Source: Candidatus Proximibacter danicus
Lineage (GTDB): Bacteria > Pseudomonadota > Gammaproteobacteria > Burkholderiales > Rhodocyclaceae
Direction: 5' to 3'
Assembly (NCBI GenBank): GCA_016710885.1
Contig: JADJUC010000013.1
Coordinates: forward strand, 62,001-126,000
DNA length: 64,000 nucleotides
The notes under the pieces were generated by a model. The model saw nothing but the letters and a program-made list of their open reading frames with translations, ran no database searches and was not told the DNA's origin. Position numbers and translations under genes: made by a program. Below are positions 16,561-25,367 of this stretch, piece by piece. How positions within the stretch are numbered: position 1 is the first letter of the stretch; each line of letters begins with the position of its first letter.

Positions 16561-18102
16561 TCACACGTTGCCTTGCGCCTTGACCTTGTCGCCTGATGAA
16601 TGCAATTTGTTCAACGCATTCAAATAGGCCTTTGCCGACGCAATGACAATATCGGTATCCGCACCATTGCCATTCACGATTCGCTCACCGCGTGACAGCC
16701 GGACCGTGACCTCACCCTGAGCATCGGTACCGGTAGTAATGGCATTCACAGAATAGAGCAGCAATTCAGCGCCGCTTTGCACTACTGTTTCAATTGCTTT
16801 GAAGGTCGCATCGACCGGGCCGCCACCCACTGCACCAGCCTTATGCTCGACACCACCGATCGTGAGCGTCAAGGATGCTTCCGGCGTCTCACCAGTTTCG
16901 GAACAAACTCGGGAATACATCAGTTTGTAGTGCTCGTCTTCCGGCGTTACCGTTTCATCTGAAACCAGTGCCTGCAGGTCTTCATCGAAGATTTCGTGCT
17001 TTTTGTCGGCCAGCGCCTTGAAGCGAGAAAAAGCCGCATTCAGCACCTCGTCGCTCGCGAGTTCGATACCGAGCTCCGCGAGGCGCGTTTTGAAAGCATT
17101 ACGGCCGGAATGCTTGCCAAGCACCAGCTTGTTCTGTGTCCAGCCGACATCCTGCGCACGCATGATTTCGTAGGTTTCGCGATGCTTGAGCACGCCATCC
17201 TGATGAATCCCGGATTCGTGTGCGAAGGCATTGGCACCAACCACGGCCTTGTTCGGCTGCACCGGATAGCCGGTAATCTGAGAAACCAGCTTGGAAGCCG
17301 GCACGATCTGTGTCGCGTCGACACCGGTTTCCACAGGAAACACATCTGCGCGAGTACGCACCGCCATGACAATTTCTTCCAGTGAAGCGTTGCCTGCGCG
17401 TTCACCAAGGCCGTTGATCGTACATTCCACCTGACGCGCACCCGCCAGCACTGCTGCCAGCGAGTTCGCGACGGCGAGGCCGAGGTCGTTGTGGCAATGC
17501 ACGGACCAAACGACCTTGTCTGCATTCGGCACACGGGAAATAAGCTGCTTTATCGTCTCGGCAAACTGGCTCGGCAGGTTATAGCCGACAGTGTCCGGCA
17601 CATTAATGGTCGTCGCCCCAGCCTTGATCACGGCCTCAAAAATCCGGCAGAGGAAATCAAGCTCGGAGCGCCCTGCATCTTCTGCAGAAAACTCCACATT
17701 GTCGGTGTAACTCCGCGCCCAGCCAATTGACTTCACCGCCTGCTCGACCACCTGATCCGGCGTCATGCGCAGCTTCTTTTCCATATGAATCGGGCTGGTC
17801 GCAATGAAGGTGTGAATACGGCCGATTTTTGCCGGCCTTATCGCTTCACCTGCGCGAACAATGTCGTTTTCGTTGGCTCGTGCCAAAGAACAGACCGTCG
17901 ATTCCTTGATGGCCTCGGCAATGGCATGAATGGCGTCAAAATCACCAGGGGAAGCCGCAGCGAAACCGGCCTCGATAACATCCACCCGCATCCGCTCCAA
18001 TTGGCGAGCAACACGAATTTTTTCTTCCTTGGTCATGGATGCACCAGGACTTTGCTCACCGTCGCGCAAAGTGGTGTCAAAAATTACCAGGCGGTCTTTC
18101 AT
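16561..18102 (-). CDS. leuA: 2-isopropylmalate synthase
   Basis: 513 aa. First committed step of leucine synthesis: acetyl-CoA plus 2-oxoisovalerate. The catalytic barrel has FDTTLRDGEQSPG, the metal-ligand motif HCHNDLGLAVANSLA, and GLGERAGNASLEEI. A C-terminal allosteric LeuA dimer domain (about 390-513) is present, so leucine feedback is expected. ATG at 18102 has a GGAG site; a TTG two codons earlier is less likely. Last gene of ilvBN-ilvC-pssA-leuA. Confidence 0.96.
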   Translation of the reverse strand: MKDRLVIFDTTLRDGEQSPGASMTKEEKIRVARQLERMRVDVIEAGFAAASPGDFDAIHAIAEAIKESTVCSLARANENDIVRAGEAIRPAKIGRIHTFIATSPIHMEKKLRMTPDQVVEQAVKSIGWARSYTDNVEFSAEDAGRSELDFLCRIFEAVIKAGATTINVPDTVGYNLPSQFAETIKQLISRVPNADKVVWSVHCHNDLGLAVANSLAAVLAGARQVECTINGLGERAGNASLEEIVMAVRTRADVFPVETGVDATQIVPASKLVSQITGYPVQPNKAVVGANAFAHESGIHQDGVLKHRETYEIMRAQDVGWTQNKLVLGKHSGRNAFKTRLAELGIELASDEVLNAAFSRFKALADKKHEIFDEDLQALVSDETVTPEDEHYKLMYSRVCSETGETPEASLTLTIGGVEHKAGAVGGGPVDATFKAIETVVQSGAELLLYSVNAITTGTDAQGEVTVRLSRGERIVNGNGADTDIVIASAKAYLNALNKLHSSGDKVKAQGNV

Positions 18103-18189
18103 GTCCAACTCCAGATATCAAAATTTGTCGCCGCGCGCTGATGGGAGCGGCCAGAGAAACAACATGCGGGAAAAGCTGCAGCCAGGCCC

Positions 18190-18954
18190 TCAGCCTGAAA
18201 CATTCGGTTTGCGGCGAAGCATGCGCACGATGACCATTACATAGCCGGAAAGCGCATAAAGGACGAAGAAACCAAACAGGGTAACTTCTGGCTTGAGCGT
18301 TATTAGCGCAAAGACCAGTGCTATTGCCGCAACAGCCATGAACGGAACACTTTTTCGGAGATTGATGTCCTTGAAGCTATAGAACCGGACATTGGTCACC
18401 ATCGTCACGCCGGCAAAAATCGTCGCAAAAGCAGCCAGCAGCGGAAAATCGGAACCGGCATAACCACTCTCGATTGAAACCCAGATGAACCCCGCCACCA
18501 GCGCTGCAGCAGCGGGACTCGGCAGCCCCTGAAAATAGCGCTTGTCCATCACCTCCAACGTGGTGTTGAAGCGCGCCAGGCGCAAAGCGGCACCAGCGCA
18601 ATAAATGAACGCAGCAACCCAACCGAGACGCCCGAGATCCTTCAAGGCCCATTCATACATCACCAGCGAAGGCGCTGCACCGAATGAAACCATGTCGGAA
18701 AGCGAATCATATTCGGCGCCAAAGGCCGACTGCGTGCGCGTCATCCGGGCAACACGCCCGTCCAGCCCATCAAGCACCATCGCAATGAAAATCGCGATCG
18801 CAGCACGTTCGAAATTCCCCTGCATGGCCATGACAATGGCGAAAAAACCGAAGAACAACGCAGCAGTGGTGAAGAGGTTGGGCAGAATGTAGATGCCCTT
18901 GCGGCGCAGTTCAGGATTGAAAATCGCTTTACGGGGCAGTTTTGGATCCGGCAT
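18190..18954 (-). CDS. pssA: CDP-diacylglycerol-serine O-phosphatidyltransferase
   Basis: 254 aa membrane enzyme that makes phosphatidylserine, the precursor of phosphatidylethanolamine. The CDP-alcohol phosphotransferase motif is complete: DGLDGRVAR, then G-x3-D-x3-D in FGAEYDSLSD. Several membrane helices follow. ATG at 18954 (MPDPKLPRK) is preferred; a longer frame to 19068 would run through the terminator hairpin. The ilvC-pssA-leuA order is common in betaproteobacteria. Confidence 0.92.
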   Translation of the reverse strand: MPDPKLPRKAIFNPELRRKGIYILPNLFTTAALFFGFFAIVMAMQGNFERAAIAIFIAMVLDGLDGRVARMTRTQSAFGAEYDSLSDMVSFGAAPSLVMYEWALKDLGRLGWVAAFIYCAGAALRLARFNTTLEVMDKRYFQGLPSPAAAALVAGFIWVSIESGYAGSDFPLLAAFATIFAGVTMVTNVRFYSFKDINLRKSVPFMAVAAIALVFALITLKPEVTLFGFFVLYALSGYVMVIVRMLRRKPNVSG

Positions 18955-19029
18955 AGGTCGTTTCAGTTTGGCCAAATCAGGCCCATTCGGCAGTTGGGAG
19001 CGAAAAGGATACACCTTTTTGCCAGCCAG

Positions 19030-19061
19030 AAAGAGACTCGCCCGGCACAAGTCCGGGCGAG
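19030..19061 (-). terminator. Putative terminator or attenuator between ilvC and pssA
   Basis: On the minus strand a 9-bp stem (CTCGCCCGG, loop ACTTGTG, CCGGGCGAG) is followed by TCTCTTTCT. It lies 28 bp after the ilvC stop. The U-run is imperfect, so it may only partly separate ilvBNC from pssA-leuA. Confidence 0.6.
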
Positions 19062-19088
19062 CATCCATACTTCAAGAGACAAAAGCGA

Positions 19089-20105
19089 TCAGTTCTTGGA
19101 CTGGTCAACCAGCTTGTTCTTCTTGATCCACGGCATCATGTCGCGCAGCTTCTCGCCGACCGTTTCGATCGGATGCTCGGCGGTCAGGCGGCGACGGGCA
19201 GTCATCGACGGGTAGTTGGTCTTGCCTTCCTGGATGAACATCTTGGCGTATTCACCGTTCTGGATACGCTTGAGCGCAGCACGCATGGCGTAGCGCGACT
19301 CTTCGTTGATGACTTCCGGGCCGGTCACGTACTCGCCGTATTCGGCATTGTTCGAGATCGAGTAGTTCATGTTGGCGATGCCGCCTTCGTACATCAGGTC
19401 GACGATCAGCTTCAGTTCGTGCAGGCACTCGAAATAGGCCATTTCCGGCGCATAGCCGGCTTCGGTCAGGGTCTCGAAGCCCATCTTCACCAGCTCGACG
19501 GCACCGCCGCAAAGCACGGCCTGTTCGCCGAAGAGGTCGGTCTCGGTTTCTTCGCGGAAGTTGGTCTCGATGACACCACCCTTGGTGCCGCCATTGGCAG
19601 CCGCGTAGGACAGGGCAATGGCCTTGGCCTTCTTGGTAACGTCCTGATGCACTGCGATCAGCGACGGCACGCCGCCACCCTTCAGGTACTCGGAGCGCAC
19701 GGTATGGCCCGGGCCCTTCGGGGCGACCATGATCACATCAAGGTCGGCACGCGGCACGACCTGGTTGTAATGCACGTTGAAGCCGTGGGCGAAGGCCAGC
19801 GCAGCACCCTTCTTGATGTTCGGTTCGACGTCGTTGTAGTACACGGCCGGGATGTTCTCATCCGGCAACAGGATCATGACGACATCGGCGCCCTTGACCG
19901 CCTTTGCGACTTCCTCGACCTTCAGGCCGGCCTTCTCGGCCTTGGACCACGAAGCCCCGTTTTTGCGCAGGCCCACGGTGACTTTGCAGCCAGAATCCCT
20001 GAGGTTTTGTGCGTGAGCATGGCCCTGCGAGCCATAACCCACGATAGTGACTTTCTTGCCCTTGATCAGGGAGAGGTCGGCGTCCTTGTCGTAATAGACT
20101 TTCAT
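19089..20105 (-). CDS. ilvC: Ketol-acid reductoisomerase (class I)
   Basis: 338 aa, the short class I length. Converts acetolactate or acetohydroxybutyrate to the dihydroxy acids with NADPH and Mg. The Rossmann site GYGSQGHAHAQNLRDSG, the APKGPGHTVRSEYLKGGGVPS segment, and the metal-binding E-x3-D/E motifs of DLFGEQAVLCGG and ECLHELKLIVDLMYEGG are visible. Third gene of ilvB-ilvN-ilvC, 29 bp after ilvN. Confidence 0.97.
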   Translation of the reverse strand: MKVYYDKDADLSLIKGKKVTIVGYGSQGHAHAQNLRDSGCKVTVGLRKNGASWSKAEKAGLKVEEVAKAVKGADVVMILLPDENIPAVYYNDVEPNIKKGAALAFAHGFNVHYNQVVPRADLDVIMVAPKGPGHTVRSEYLKGGGVPSLIAVHQDVTKKAKAIALSYAAANGGTKGGVIETNFREETETDLFGEQAVLCGGAVELVKMGFETLTEAGYAPEMAYFECLHELKLIVDLMYEGGIANMNYSISNNAEYGEYVTGPEVINEESRYAMRAALKRIQNGEYAKMFIQEGKTNYPSMTARRRLTAEHPIETVGEKLRDMMPWIKKNKLVDQSKN

Positions 20106-20134
20106 GTCAGTCCTTTCTTTCTATCAAACTTTGA

Positions 20135-20626
20135 TCAAACTTTTAGGATACGGTCGCCACGGCCGATGCCGCTGACGCCGGTACGAACGGTTTCGAGGAT
20201 CAGGCCGGCATCGATGGCGCTGATGAACGAATCGAGCTTGCTGCTGGCACCTGTGAGTTCAATCACATAGGTGGAATCGGTAACATCGATGATGCGGCCA
20301 CGGAAAATATCGGCCATGCGCTTCATCTCTTCGCGGTCCTTGCCTGTGGCACGGACCTTGATCAGCATGAGTTCGCGCTCGATATGCGCGGCCTCCGACA
20401 AATCGACCACTTTGACCACATCCACCAGCTTGTTCAACTGCTTGGTGATCTGCTCCAGCACATCATCGGAACCCGTGGTAACGATGGACATGCGCGACAA
20501 CGAGGGGTCTTCCGTCGGTGCAACGGTAAGGGATTCGATATTGTAACCACGGGCCGAAAAAAGTCCGGACACGCGCGACAGCGCACCAGATTCGTTTTCC
20601 AGCAGGATTGAAATGATGTGACGCAT
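20135..20626 (-). CDS. ilvN: Acetolactate synthase small (regulatory) subunit
   Basis: 163 aa. An ACT domain (HIISILLENESGALSRVSGLFSARGYNIESL) is followed by the C-terminal subunit-binding domain. It gives valine feedback control to the large subunit encoded 19 bp upstream. Length and sequence are those of the IlvH/IlvN type in betaproteobacteria. Confidence 0.95.
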   Translation of the reverse strand: MRHIISILLENESGALSRVSGLFSARGYNIESLTVAPTEDPSLSRMSIVTTGSDDVLEQITKQLNKLVDVVKVVDLSEAAHIERELMLIKVRATGKDREEMKRMADIFRGRIIDVTDSTYVIELTGASSKLDSFISAIDAGLILETVRTGVSGIGRGDRILKV

Positions 20627-20645
20627 TTTCTCTGATTCTCCGCGC

Positions 20646-22349
20646 TTACAGGTCTTCAGCCAGGATCATGTCAGTCAGCCCTTTGCCGGCCGCCACCATC
20701 GGGAACACATTGGCTTCGCGGCTGGTCTGGAAGTCCATGAACACGAGGTCGTTCTTGTGCTCGGTAAAGGCCTTCTTAAGCGCCGGCTCGACATCTTCCG
20801 GGCGCTCGATACGCATGCCGACGTGGCCATAAGCCTCCGCCAGCTTGACGAAATCGGGTAAGGAATCCATGTAGGACCCCGAGTAGCGGCTACCGTAGAA
20901 CATCTCTTGCCACTGCCGCACCATGCCGAGGTACCGGTTATTGAGGCTGATGATCTTGATCGGCAAACGGAACTGCTTAGCTGTCGACAATTCCTGGATA
21001 CACATCTGAATCGAGCCTTCGCCGGTAACGCAGGCGACTGTTGCATCCGGGTGGGCGAACTGCGCGCCCATGGCGTACGGCAAACCAACGCCCATGGTGC
21101 CCAAACCACCTGAGTTGAGCCAGCGGCGGGGCTTGTCGAACTTGTAGTACTGAGCAGCCCACATTTGGTGCTGACCAACGTCGGATGCTATGTAGGCATC
21201 GCCACCGGTGATCTCGTAGAGCTTCTGCACGACATACTGCGGCATGATCAAATCGCTGTCCTGCTTGTAGCCAAGACAGTTCTGGGCACGCCAACCATCG
21301 ATGCGCGCCCACCAATCGGCGGTTTGTGCGGCATCTGGCTTAGCCCCTTCAAACAGCTTGAGCATCTCATCAAGGACATCCGGCACATTGCCGACGATTG
21401 GAACATCGACCTTAACCCGCTTGGAAATCGAAGATGGGTCGATGTCGATGTGGATGATCTTGCGCGGCTCTTCGGCAAAATTAGCCGGGTTCCCGATGAC
21501 ACGGTCGTCAAAGCGAGCGCCGACAGCCAGGACCACATCGGCATAGTGCATGGCCATGTTGGCCTCGACGGTGCCGTGCATACCGAGCATGCCGAGATTC
21601 TGCCTGTCGGTTGCAGGAAAGGCGCCGAGCCCCATCAGGGTATTGGTGACCGGATAGCCAAGCTGATGCACCAACTTGGTCAGCTTTTCGGAAGCATCCG
21701 AAAGAATTGCCCCGCCGCCGACGTAGATGATTGGACGCCGGGCGTCGGCCAGCAGTTGCACGGCCTTCTTGATCTGCCCGAGATGCCCCTTGACCACCGG
21801 GTTGTACGAACGCATCTGCACCGTCTGCGGGTACTCGAACTCGCAAACCTGAGCGGTCACGTCCTTGGGAATGTCGACAACAACCGGACCGGGACGACCG
21901 GTATTGGCGATATGAAACGCCTTCTTGATCGTCGCGGCAAGGTCACGCACGTCCTTGACCAGAAAATTGTGCTTCACGCAAGGGCGCGTGATGCCAACCA
22001 TATCAACTTCCTGGAAAGCATCCAGACCGATCGCCGGCGTCGGCACCTGGCCGGACAGCACAACGATGGGAACAGAATCCATGTAGGCAGTAGCAATACC
22101 GGTCACGGCATTGGTCGCGCCGGGCCCCGAGGTAACCAACGCCACCCCGACTTTCTGGGTAGAGCGCGCATAGCCATCGGCCGCGTGCACCGCCGCCTGC
22201 TCGTGGCGCACCAGAATATGCTTGATCTGCTCTTGCTTGAACAGCTCGTCATAGAGATGCAACACAGCCCCGCCGGGATAGCCGAACATATATTCGACCT
22301 TTTCTTCCTGCAGGCACCTGATTACAATCTCCGCACCGGTCATCTTCAT
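20646..22349 (-). CDS. ilvB: Acetolactate synthase large (catalytic) subunit
   Basis: 567 aa ThDP enzyme. The catalytic glutamate lies in VRHEQAAVHAADGYAR; the FAD-binding region includes GMLGMHGTVEANMAM; the ThDP/Mg motif begins at GEGSIQMCIQELSTA with NNRYLGMVRQWQ. It joins two pyruvates, or pyruvate and 2-oxobutyrate, at the branch point of valine, leucine and isoleucine synthesis. A good promoter (22391-22419) stands directly upstream. Nothing like a leader-peptide attenuator is seen in the short leader. Confidence 0.96.
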   Translation of the reverse strand: MKMTGAEIVIRCLQEEKVEYMFGYPGGAVLHLYDELFKQEQIKHILVRHEQAAVHAADGYARSTQKVGVALVTSGPGATNAVTGIATAYMDSVPIVVLSGQVPTPAIGLDAFQEVDMVGITRPCVKHNFLVKDVRDLAATIKKAFHIANTGRPGPVVVDIPKDVTAQVCEFEYPQTVQMRSYNPVVKGHLGQIKKAVQLLADARRPIIYVGGGAILSDASEKLTKLVHQLGYPVTNTLMGLGAFPATDRQNLGMLGMHGTVEANMAMHYADVVLAVGARFDDRVIGNPANFAEEPRKIIHIDIDPSSISKRVKVDVPIVGNVPDVLDEMLKLFEGAKPDAAQTADWWARIDGWRAQNCLGYKQDSDLIMPQYVVQKLYEITGGDAYIASDVGQHQMWAAQYYKFDKPRRWLNSGGLGTMGVGLPYAMGAQFAHPDATVACVTGEGSIQMCIQELSTAKQFRLPIKIISLNNRYLGMVRQWQEMFYGSRYSGSYMDSLPDFVKLAEAYGHVGMRIERPEDVEPALKKAFTEHKNDLVFMDFQTSREANVFPMVAAGKGLTDMILAEDL

Positions 22350-22390
22350 CTGGTTCCGCCTTACAAACCTAGTTTTCGAAAAAGCGTATA

Positions 22391-22419
22391 ACCTTATCGG
22401 TTAGGCTTCGTTTGGTCAA
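22391..22419 (-). promoter_or_regulatory. ilvBNC promoter
   Basis: Minus strand: TTGACC (22419-22414), 17-bp spacer, TAAGGT (22396-22391). It would give a leader of only about 35 nt before the ilvB ATG. It also argues that the divergent sigma factor gene starts to the right of this site. Confidence 0.6.
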
Positions 22420-22474
22420 GGCGCAGCCGTCCTTATACGGACGCCAGCCCCCTGATTTTCAGAAGGAATACCTC

Positions 22475-23038
22475 CTGGCAACATCACGCGAACTGTCGGA
22501 TTTTCTTGCCTCTGTCGAACGTCGCGCGTTCAGGCAGGCAACGTACGCCGTTCGCGACGACGAAAGCGCACTGGATATCGTTCAGGATTCGATGATGAAA
22601 CTCGCCGAGAAGTATGGCGATCGTCCGCCGGAAGAACTCCCCATGCTTTTCCAGCGCATTCTGCAAAACGGCATTCGCGATCACTACCGGCGGCACAAGG
22701 TCCGTTCAACTTGGACCTCGCTGTTTTCCATGCTGACGCCAAAGGGTGAAGAGGATTTCGATCCGCTGGAAAACATGGAGGTCGAAAACACATCGAAGCT
22801 GGCCAACACGCCGCATGAGCAGTATGAGCAGACACAGGTCATGGCCCTGATCGAGAGCGAAGTCCGCAAGCTGCCGCCACGTCAACGCGAAGCCTTCCTC
22901 ATGCGTTACTGGGAGGATATGGATGTCGCCGAAACTGCGGTGGCGATGGGCTGTTCGGAGGGCAGTGTCAAAACACACTGCTCGCGAGCCACGCACGCAC
23001 TGGCCACCGTGTTGAAATTAAAGGGGATTACCCTATGA
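22475..23038 (+). CDS. ECF-type RNA polymerase sigma factor
   Basis: 187 aa from a CTG at 22475. Sigma region 2 (DESALDIVQDSMMKLAEKYG, RILQNGIRDHYRR) and region 4 (LPPRQREAFLMRYWEDMDVAETAVAMGCSEGSVKTHCSRA) are clear. The start is unusual: AGAAGGA at 22461-22467 is well placed for CTG 22475, giving LATSRELSDFL, the conserved N-terminus. A TTG at 22412 is the only alternative but falls inside the ilvB promoter. The stop overlaps the next gene (ATGA), so sigma, DUF3619 and DUF3106 are translationally coupled. That layout suggests a sigma/anti-sigma unit. Confidence 0.85.
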   Translation: MATSRELSDFLASVERRAFRQATYAVRDDESALDIVQDSMMKLAEKYGDRPPEELPMLFQRILQNGIRDHYRRHKVRSTWTSLFSMLTPKGEEDFDPLENMEVENTSKLANTPHEQYEQTQVMALIESEVRKLPPRQREAFLMRYWEDMDVAETAVAMGCSEGSVKTHCSRATHALATVLKLKGITL

Positions 23039-23412
23039 ACGAACTCCACTTTGCCTTTCGAATCAGGCAACACCTGAACCAGAGCCTGCAGCAAATCGAT
23101 GCTGACAAGATTGAGCGCCTGAAAGCAGCCCGCCTGCGAGCGCTGTCAGTTCAGAAATTGCCGTCAACCAACCCTGTCCTGGCAGTTGCCGGCCACTTCT
23201 TCCGCTTCCATTTTGAAGGCGTCCACATACGTCACGTGCTATTGGCGCTTATTGCCGCCTTGGCTATTGGCTCCTACACCCATTGGCAGGCAGACGAGCT
23301 GGTCGCTCAGCTCTCGGATGTCGATAGCGCGCTGCTGTCGGAAGACCTGCCAATGGAAGCATTGCTTGACCAGGATTTTGACGAATGGCTAAAAAGCTCG
23401 CAGCGGCAATAA
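23035..23412 (+). CDS. DUF3619 family single-pass membrane protein (possible anti-sigma factor)
   Basis: 125 aa. The N-terminal 60 residues are soluble and charged (FRIRQHLNQSLQQIDADKIERLKAARLRAL); one membrane helix (HVLLALIAALAIGSYTHW) is followed by an acidic periplasmic tail ending in DFDEWLKSS. The family has no assigned role. Its topology, and its start overlapping an ECF sigma gene, are those of membrane anti-sigma factors such as CnrY or RskA. That role is inference. It overlaps DUF3106 by 28 bp. Confidence 0.8.
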   Translation: MNELHFAFRIRQHLNQSLQQIDADKIERLKAARLRALSVQKLPSTNPVLAVAGHFFRFHFEGVHIRHVLLALIAALAIGSYTHWQADELVAQLSDVDSALLSEDLPMEALLDQDFDEWLKSSQRQ

Positions 23413-23849
23413 TCGTAGCCGCATGCCTGAGCACCTCGCTACAGGCATCGACTAACCCGGTTGTTGCCGCTACACCGCCACAACCTTCCTGGAGCGCCCT
23501 CGGCAAGGAACAGCAGGTGATACTTGCCCCGCTCGCAGCGGAGTGGAACAGCATGGAAAATTATCGGCGCAAAAAATGGCTAGGCGTCGCGCAGCGTTAC
23601 AAAAACATGACCCCGGACGAGCAACAGCGCCTGCAGAAAAAAATGCAGGAATGGGCCAGAATGACGCCGCAACAACGTCTCGCTGCCCGGGAAAAATACA
23701 ACAAATTCAAAAACATGAGCCCGGAAGAAAAAGCAGTAGTGAAGCAGAAATGGCAGGAATATAAACAACTGCCTGAAGACGAAAAACAGCGGATCAGCGG
23801 CCCACCTCGCAGCGACTCCGCGCCCCCCACACCCCCGGAAAGCAAGTAG
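23385..23849 (+). CDS. DUF3106 family periplasmic protein with helical repeats
   Basis: 154 aa. A signal peptide (MAKKLAAAIIVAACLSTSLQAS) leads into a charged helical region with three similar units of about 18-20 residues: YKNMTPDEQQRLQKKMQEW, ARMTPQQRLAAREKYNKF, KNMSPEEKAVVKQKWQEY. This is the DUF3106 pattern and resembles the LTxxQ-type periplasmic sensors (CpxP, CnrX, RcnB-like). A proline-rich tail closes the protein. It overlaps the DUF3619 gene and is followed 5 bp later by the RDD gene. A sensor role for the sigma unit is proposed by analogy only. Confidence 0.8.
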   Translation: MAKKLAAAIIVAACLSTSLQASTNPVVAATPPQPSWSALGKEQQVILAPLAAEWNSMENYRRKKWLGVAQRYKNMTPDEQQRLQKKMQEWARMTPQQRLAAREKYNKFKNMSPEEKAVVKQKWQEYKQLPEDEKQRISGPPRSDSAPPTPPESK

Positions 23850-23854
23850 CCCCG

Positions 23855-24280
23855 ATGTCCACCACCATCTCCGGCACACCTCCCGGCATTGGCCGACGCC
23901 TTGCTGCCATGCTCTACGAAGCCCTGCTAGTCACTGCTGTGCTTGCCGTCGCCTTCTTTCTGCCACATGTGTTGCTTGGCGCCTTTGCCAATATCCAAGC
24001 GCCCCATGTGGTAAGCAAGGTCCATTTCTTTCTGGTCTTGTTGATCTATTTCTGCTGGTTCTGGGTCAACGGCGGGCAAACACTGGCCATGAAGACATGG
24101 CGGATTCGTGTTGTCGACATTCGTGGTGGCAAACTGCGGCCGGCACAGGCGGTGCTCCGCTACATGGCCGCCTGGTTCAGCATCGCCTGTTTCGGGATCG
24201 GCATCCTCTGGGCGCTATTCGACCGGGATCGGCAATTCCTGCACGATCACATTGCCGACACCCGGATTGTTCACGCCTGA
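23855..24280 (+). CDS. RDD family membrane protein
   Basis: 141 aa. The RDD signature is seen: an R-R-x-A start (GIGRRLAAMLYEALL), a second helix with FCWFWVNGGQTLAMKTW, then RIRVVD and the end DRDRQFLHDHIADTRIV. RDD proteins have three helices and unknown transport or housekeeping roles. It belongs to the sigma-DUF3619-DUF3106 operon by spacing. It is convergent with lptG, with 13 bp between stops. Confidence 0.85.
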   Translation: MSTTISGTPPGIGRRLAAMLYEALLVTAVLAVAFFLPHVLLGAFANIQAPHVVSKVHFFLVLLIYFCWFWVNGGQTLAMKTWRIRVVDIRGGKLRPAQAVLRYMAAWFSIACFGIGILWALFDRDRQFLHDHIADTRIVHA

Positions 24281-24293
24281 AGTTGCGATAGCC

Positions 24294-25367
24294 CTAACGG
24301 CGCTCCACCCACCACAGCATGCCGGCAGCCGCCATCATGAACAATAAAGAGGGTGCAGCAGCGCTAGTAAACGCGGGCCAGCTGTTAATTGCGCCAAGGT
24401 TGGAAAATAGGCCGTTCAAAAGGTGGAATAGCACACCGATCATGACGCCGGCGAATATTTTGAGACTGACGCCGGCAACCCGGTTGTGGGTGTACCCGAA
24501 TGGCAGGGCGAGAGCGATCATGACCAGCACGGCAAGCGGATAAACCACCTTCTTCCACTGCGCGATTTCGTAACGTTGGGTTTTCTGCTTATTGACGCGT
24601 AAATGATTGATGTAAGACGTCAAATGCAGCAAGGACATACTCTCTGGCTTCACCAGAAGGACTGCCAGAATATCCGGATTCAGCGCCGACCCCCAGACCA
24701 GTTCGGGTTCGGTACTGACACTGCCACGATTGCCGTCAAGTTTCGTGCGTACCACATTCTTCAGTTTCCAACTGGCCGGCGGCAGGTACTCCCCCTCCTC
24801 CGCTTCGCTCACCGACAGCAGGCGGGCCTGCTTGTCGAATTCGTAGATGCGGATGCTGCGCAACTGGTTATCCGGCGTCACGGCACGCACATTGACAAAG
24901 GTCATGTCATCCTTGACCCACAAGCCGGTGCGATATTCCTGCGCAATCAACTTGCCGACAGCACTCAGCCGCAGTTGTCGAGCGGCCCGCTCTGCCGGCG
25001 GCGCGACCAACTCCCCCATCAACAGCGTAATCATCCCGAAAACCGTTGCGATCTGGAGCAAGGTAAGCAACAGCCTGCCTGTCGACAGGCCGGAAGCACG
25101 CAGAACCGTTATTTCAGAATGCCGGGCAAGGGTTGAAAGGGCGTAAAGCGCCCCGATCAATACCGCAATCGGCATCAACTCGTAAATCCGCCCCGGCAGA
25201 CGCAACAGGATGAACCCCATGGCGTGGAGCAGTTGGTAGCCCCCCTTGCCGACATCGCGTAATTCACCGATCAGATCAAAGAAACTGAAGAGCGCAAGAA
25301 AAGCGACCAGCACCAGCAAAACAGCTGCCGAGACTTCCTTCGCCAAATAGCGTTGATAGAGTTTCAT
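24294..25367 (-). CDS. lptG: LPS export ABC transporter permease LptG
   Basis: 357 aa. N-terminal helices (MKLYQRYLAKEVSAAVLLVLVAFLAL) lead into a periplasmic beta-jellyroll (about 130-260) and C-terminal helices (PFGYTHNRVAGVSLKIFAGVMIG). LptG with LptF forms the membrane part of LptB2FG, which extracts LPS from the inner membrane. The start ATG at 25367 overlaps the lptF stop (ATGA). A longer frame to 25493 would lie inside lptF. Confidence 0.95.
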   Translation of the reverse strand: MKLYQRYLAKEVSAAVLLVLVAFLALFSFFDLIGELRDVGKGGYQLLHAMGFILLRLPGRIYELMPIAVLIGALYALSTLARHSEITVLRASGLSTGRLLLTLLQIATVFGMITLLMGELVAPPAERAARQLRLSAVGKLIAQEYRTGLWVKDDMTFVNVRAVTPDNQLRSIRIYEFDKQARLLSVSEAEEGEYLPPASWKLKNVVRTKLDGNRGSVSTEPELVWGSALNPDILAVLLVKPESMSLLHLTSYINHLRVNKQKTQRYEIAQWKKVVYPLAVLVMIALALPFGYTHNRVAGVSLKIFAGVMIGVLFHLLNGLFSNLGAINSWPAFTSAAAPSLLFMMAAAGMLWWVERR

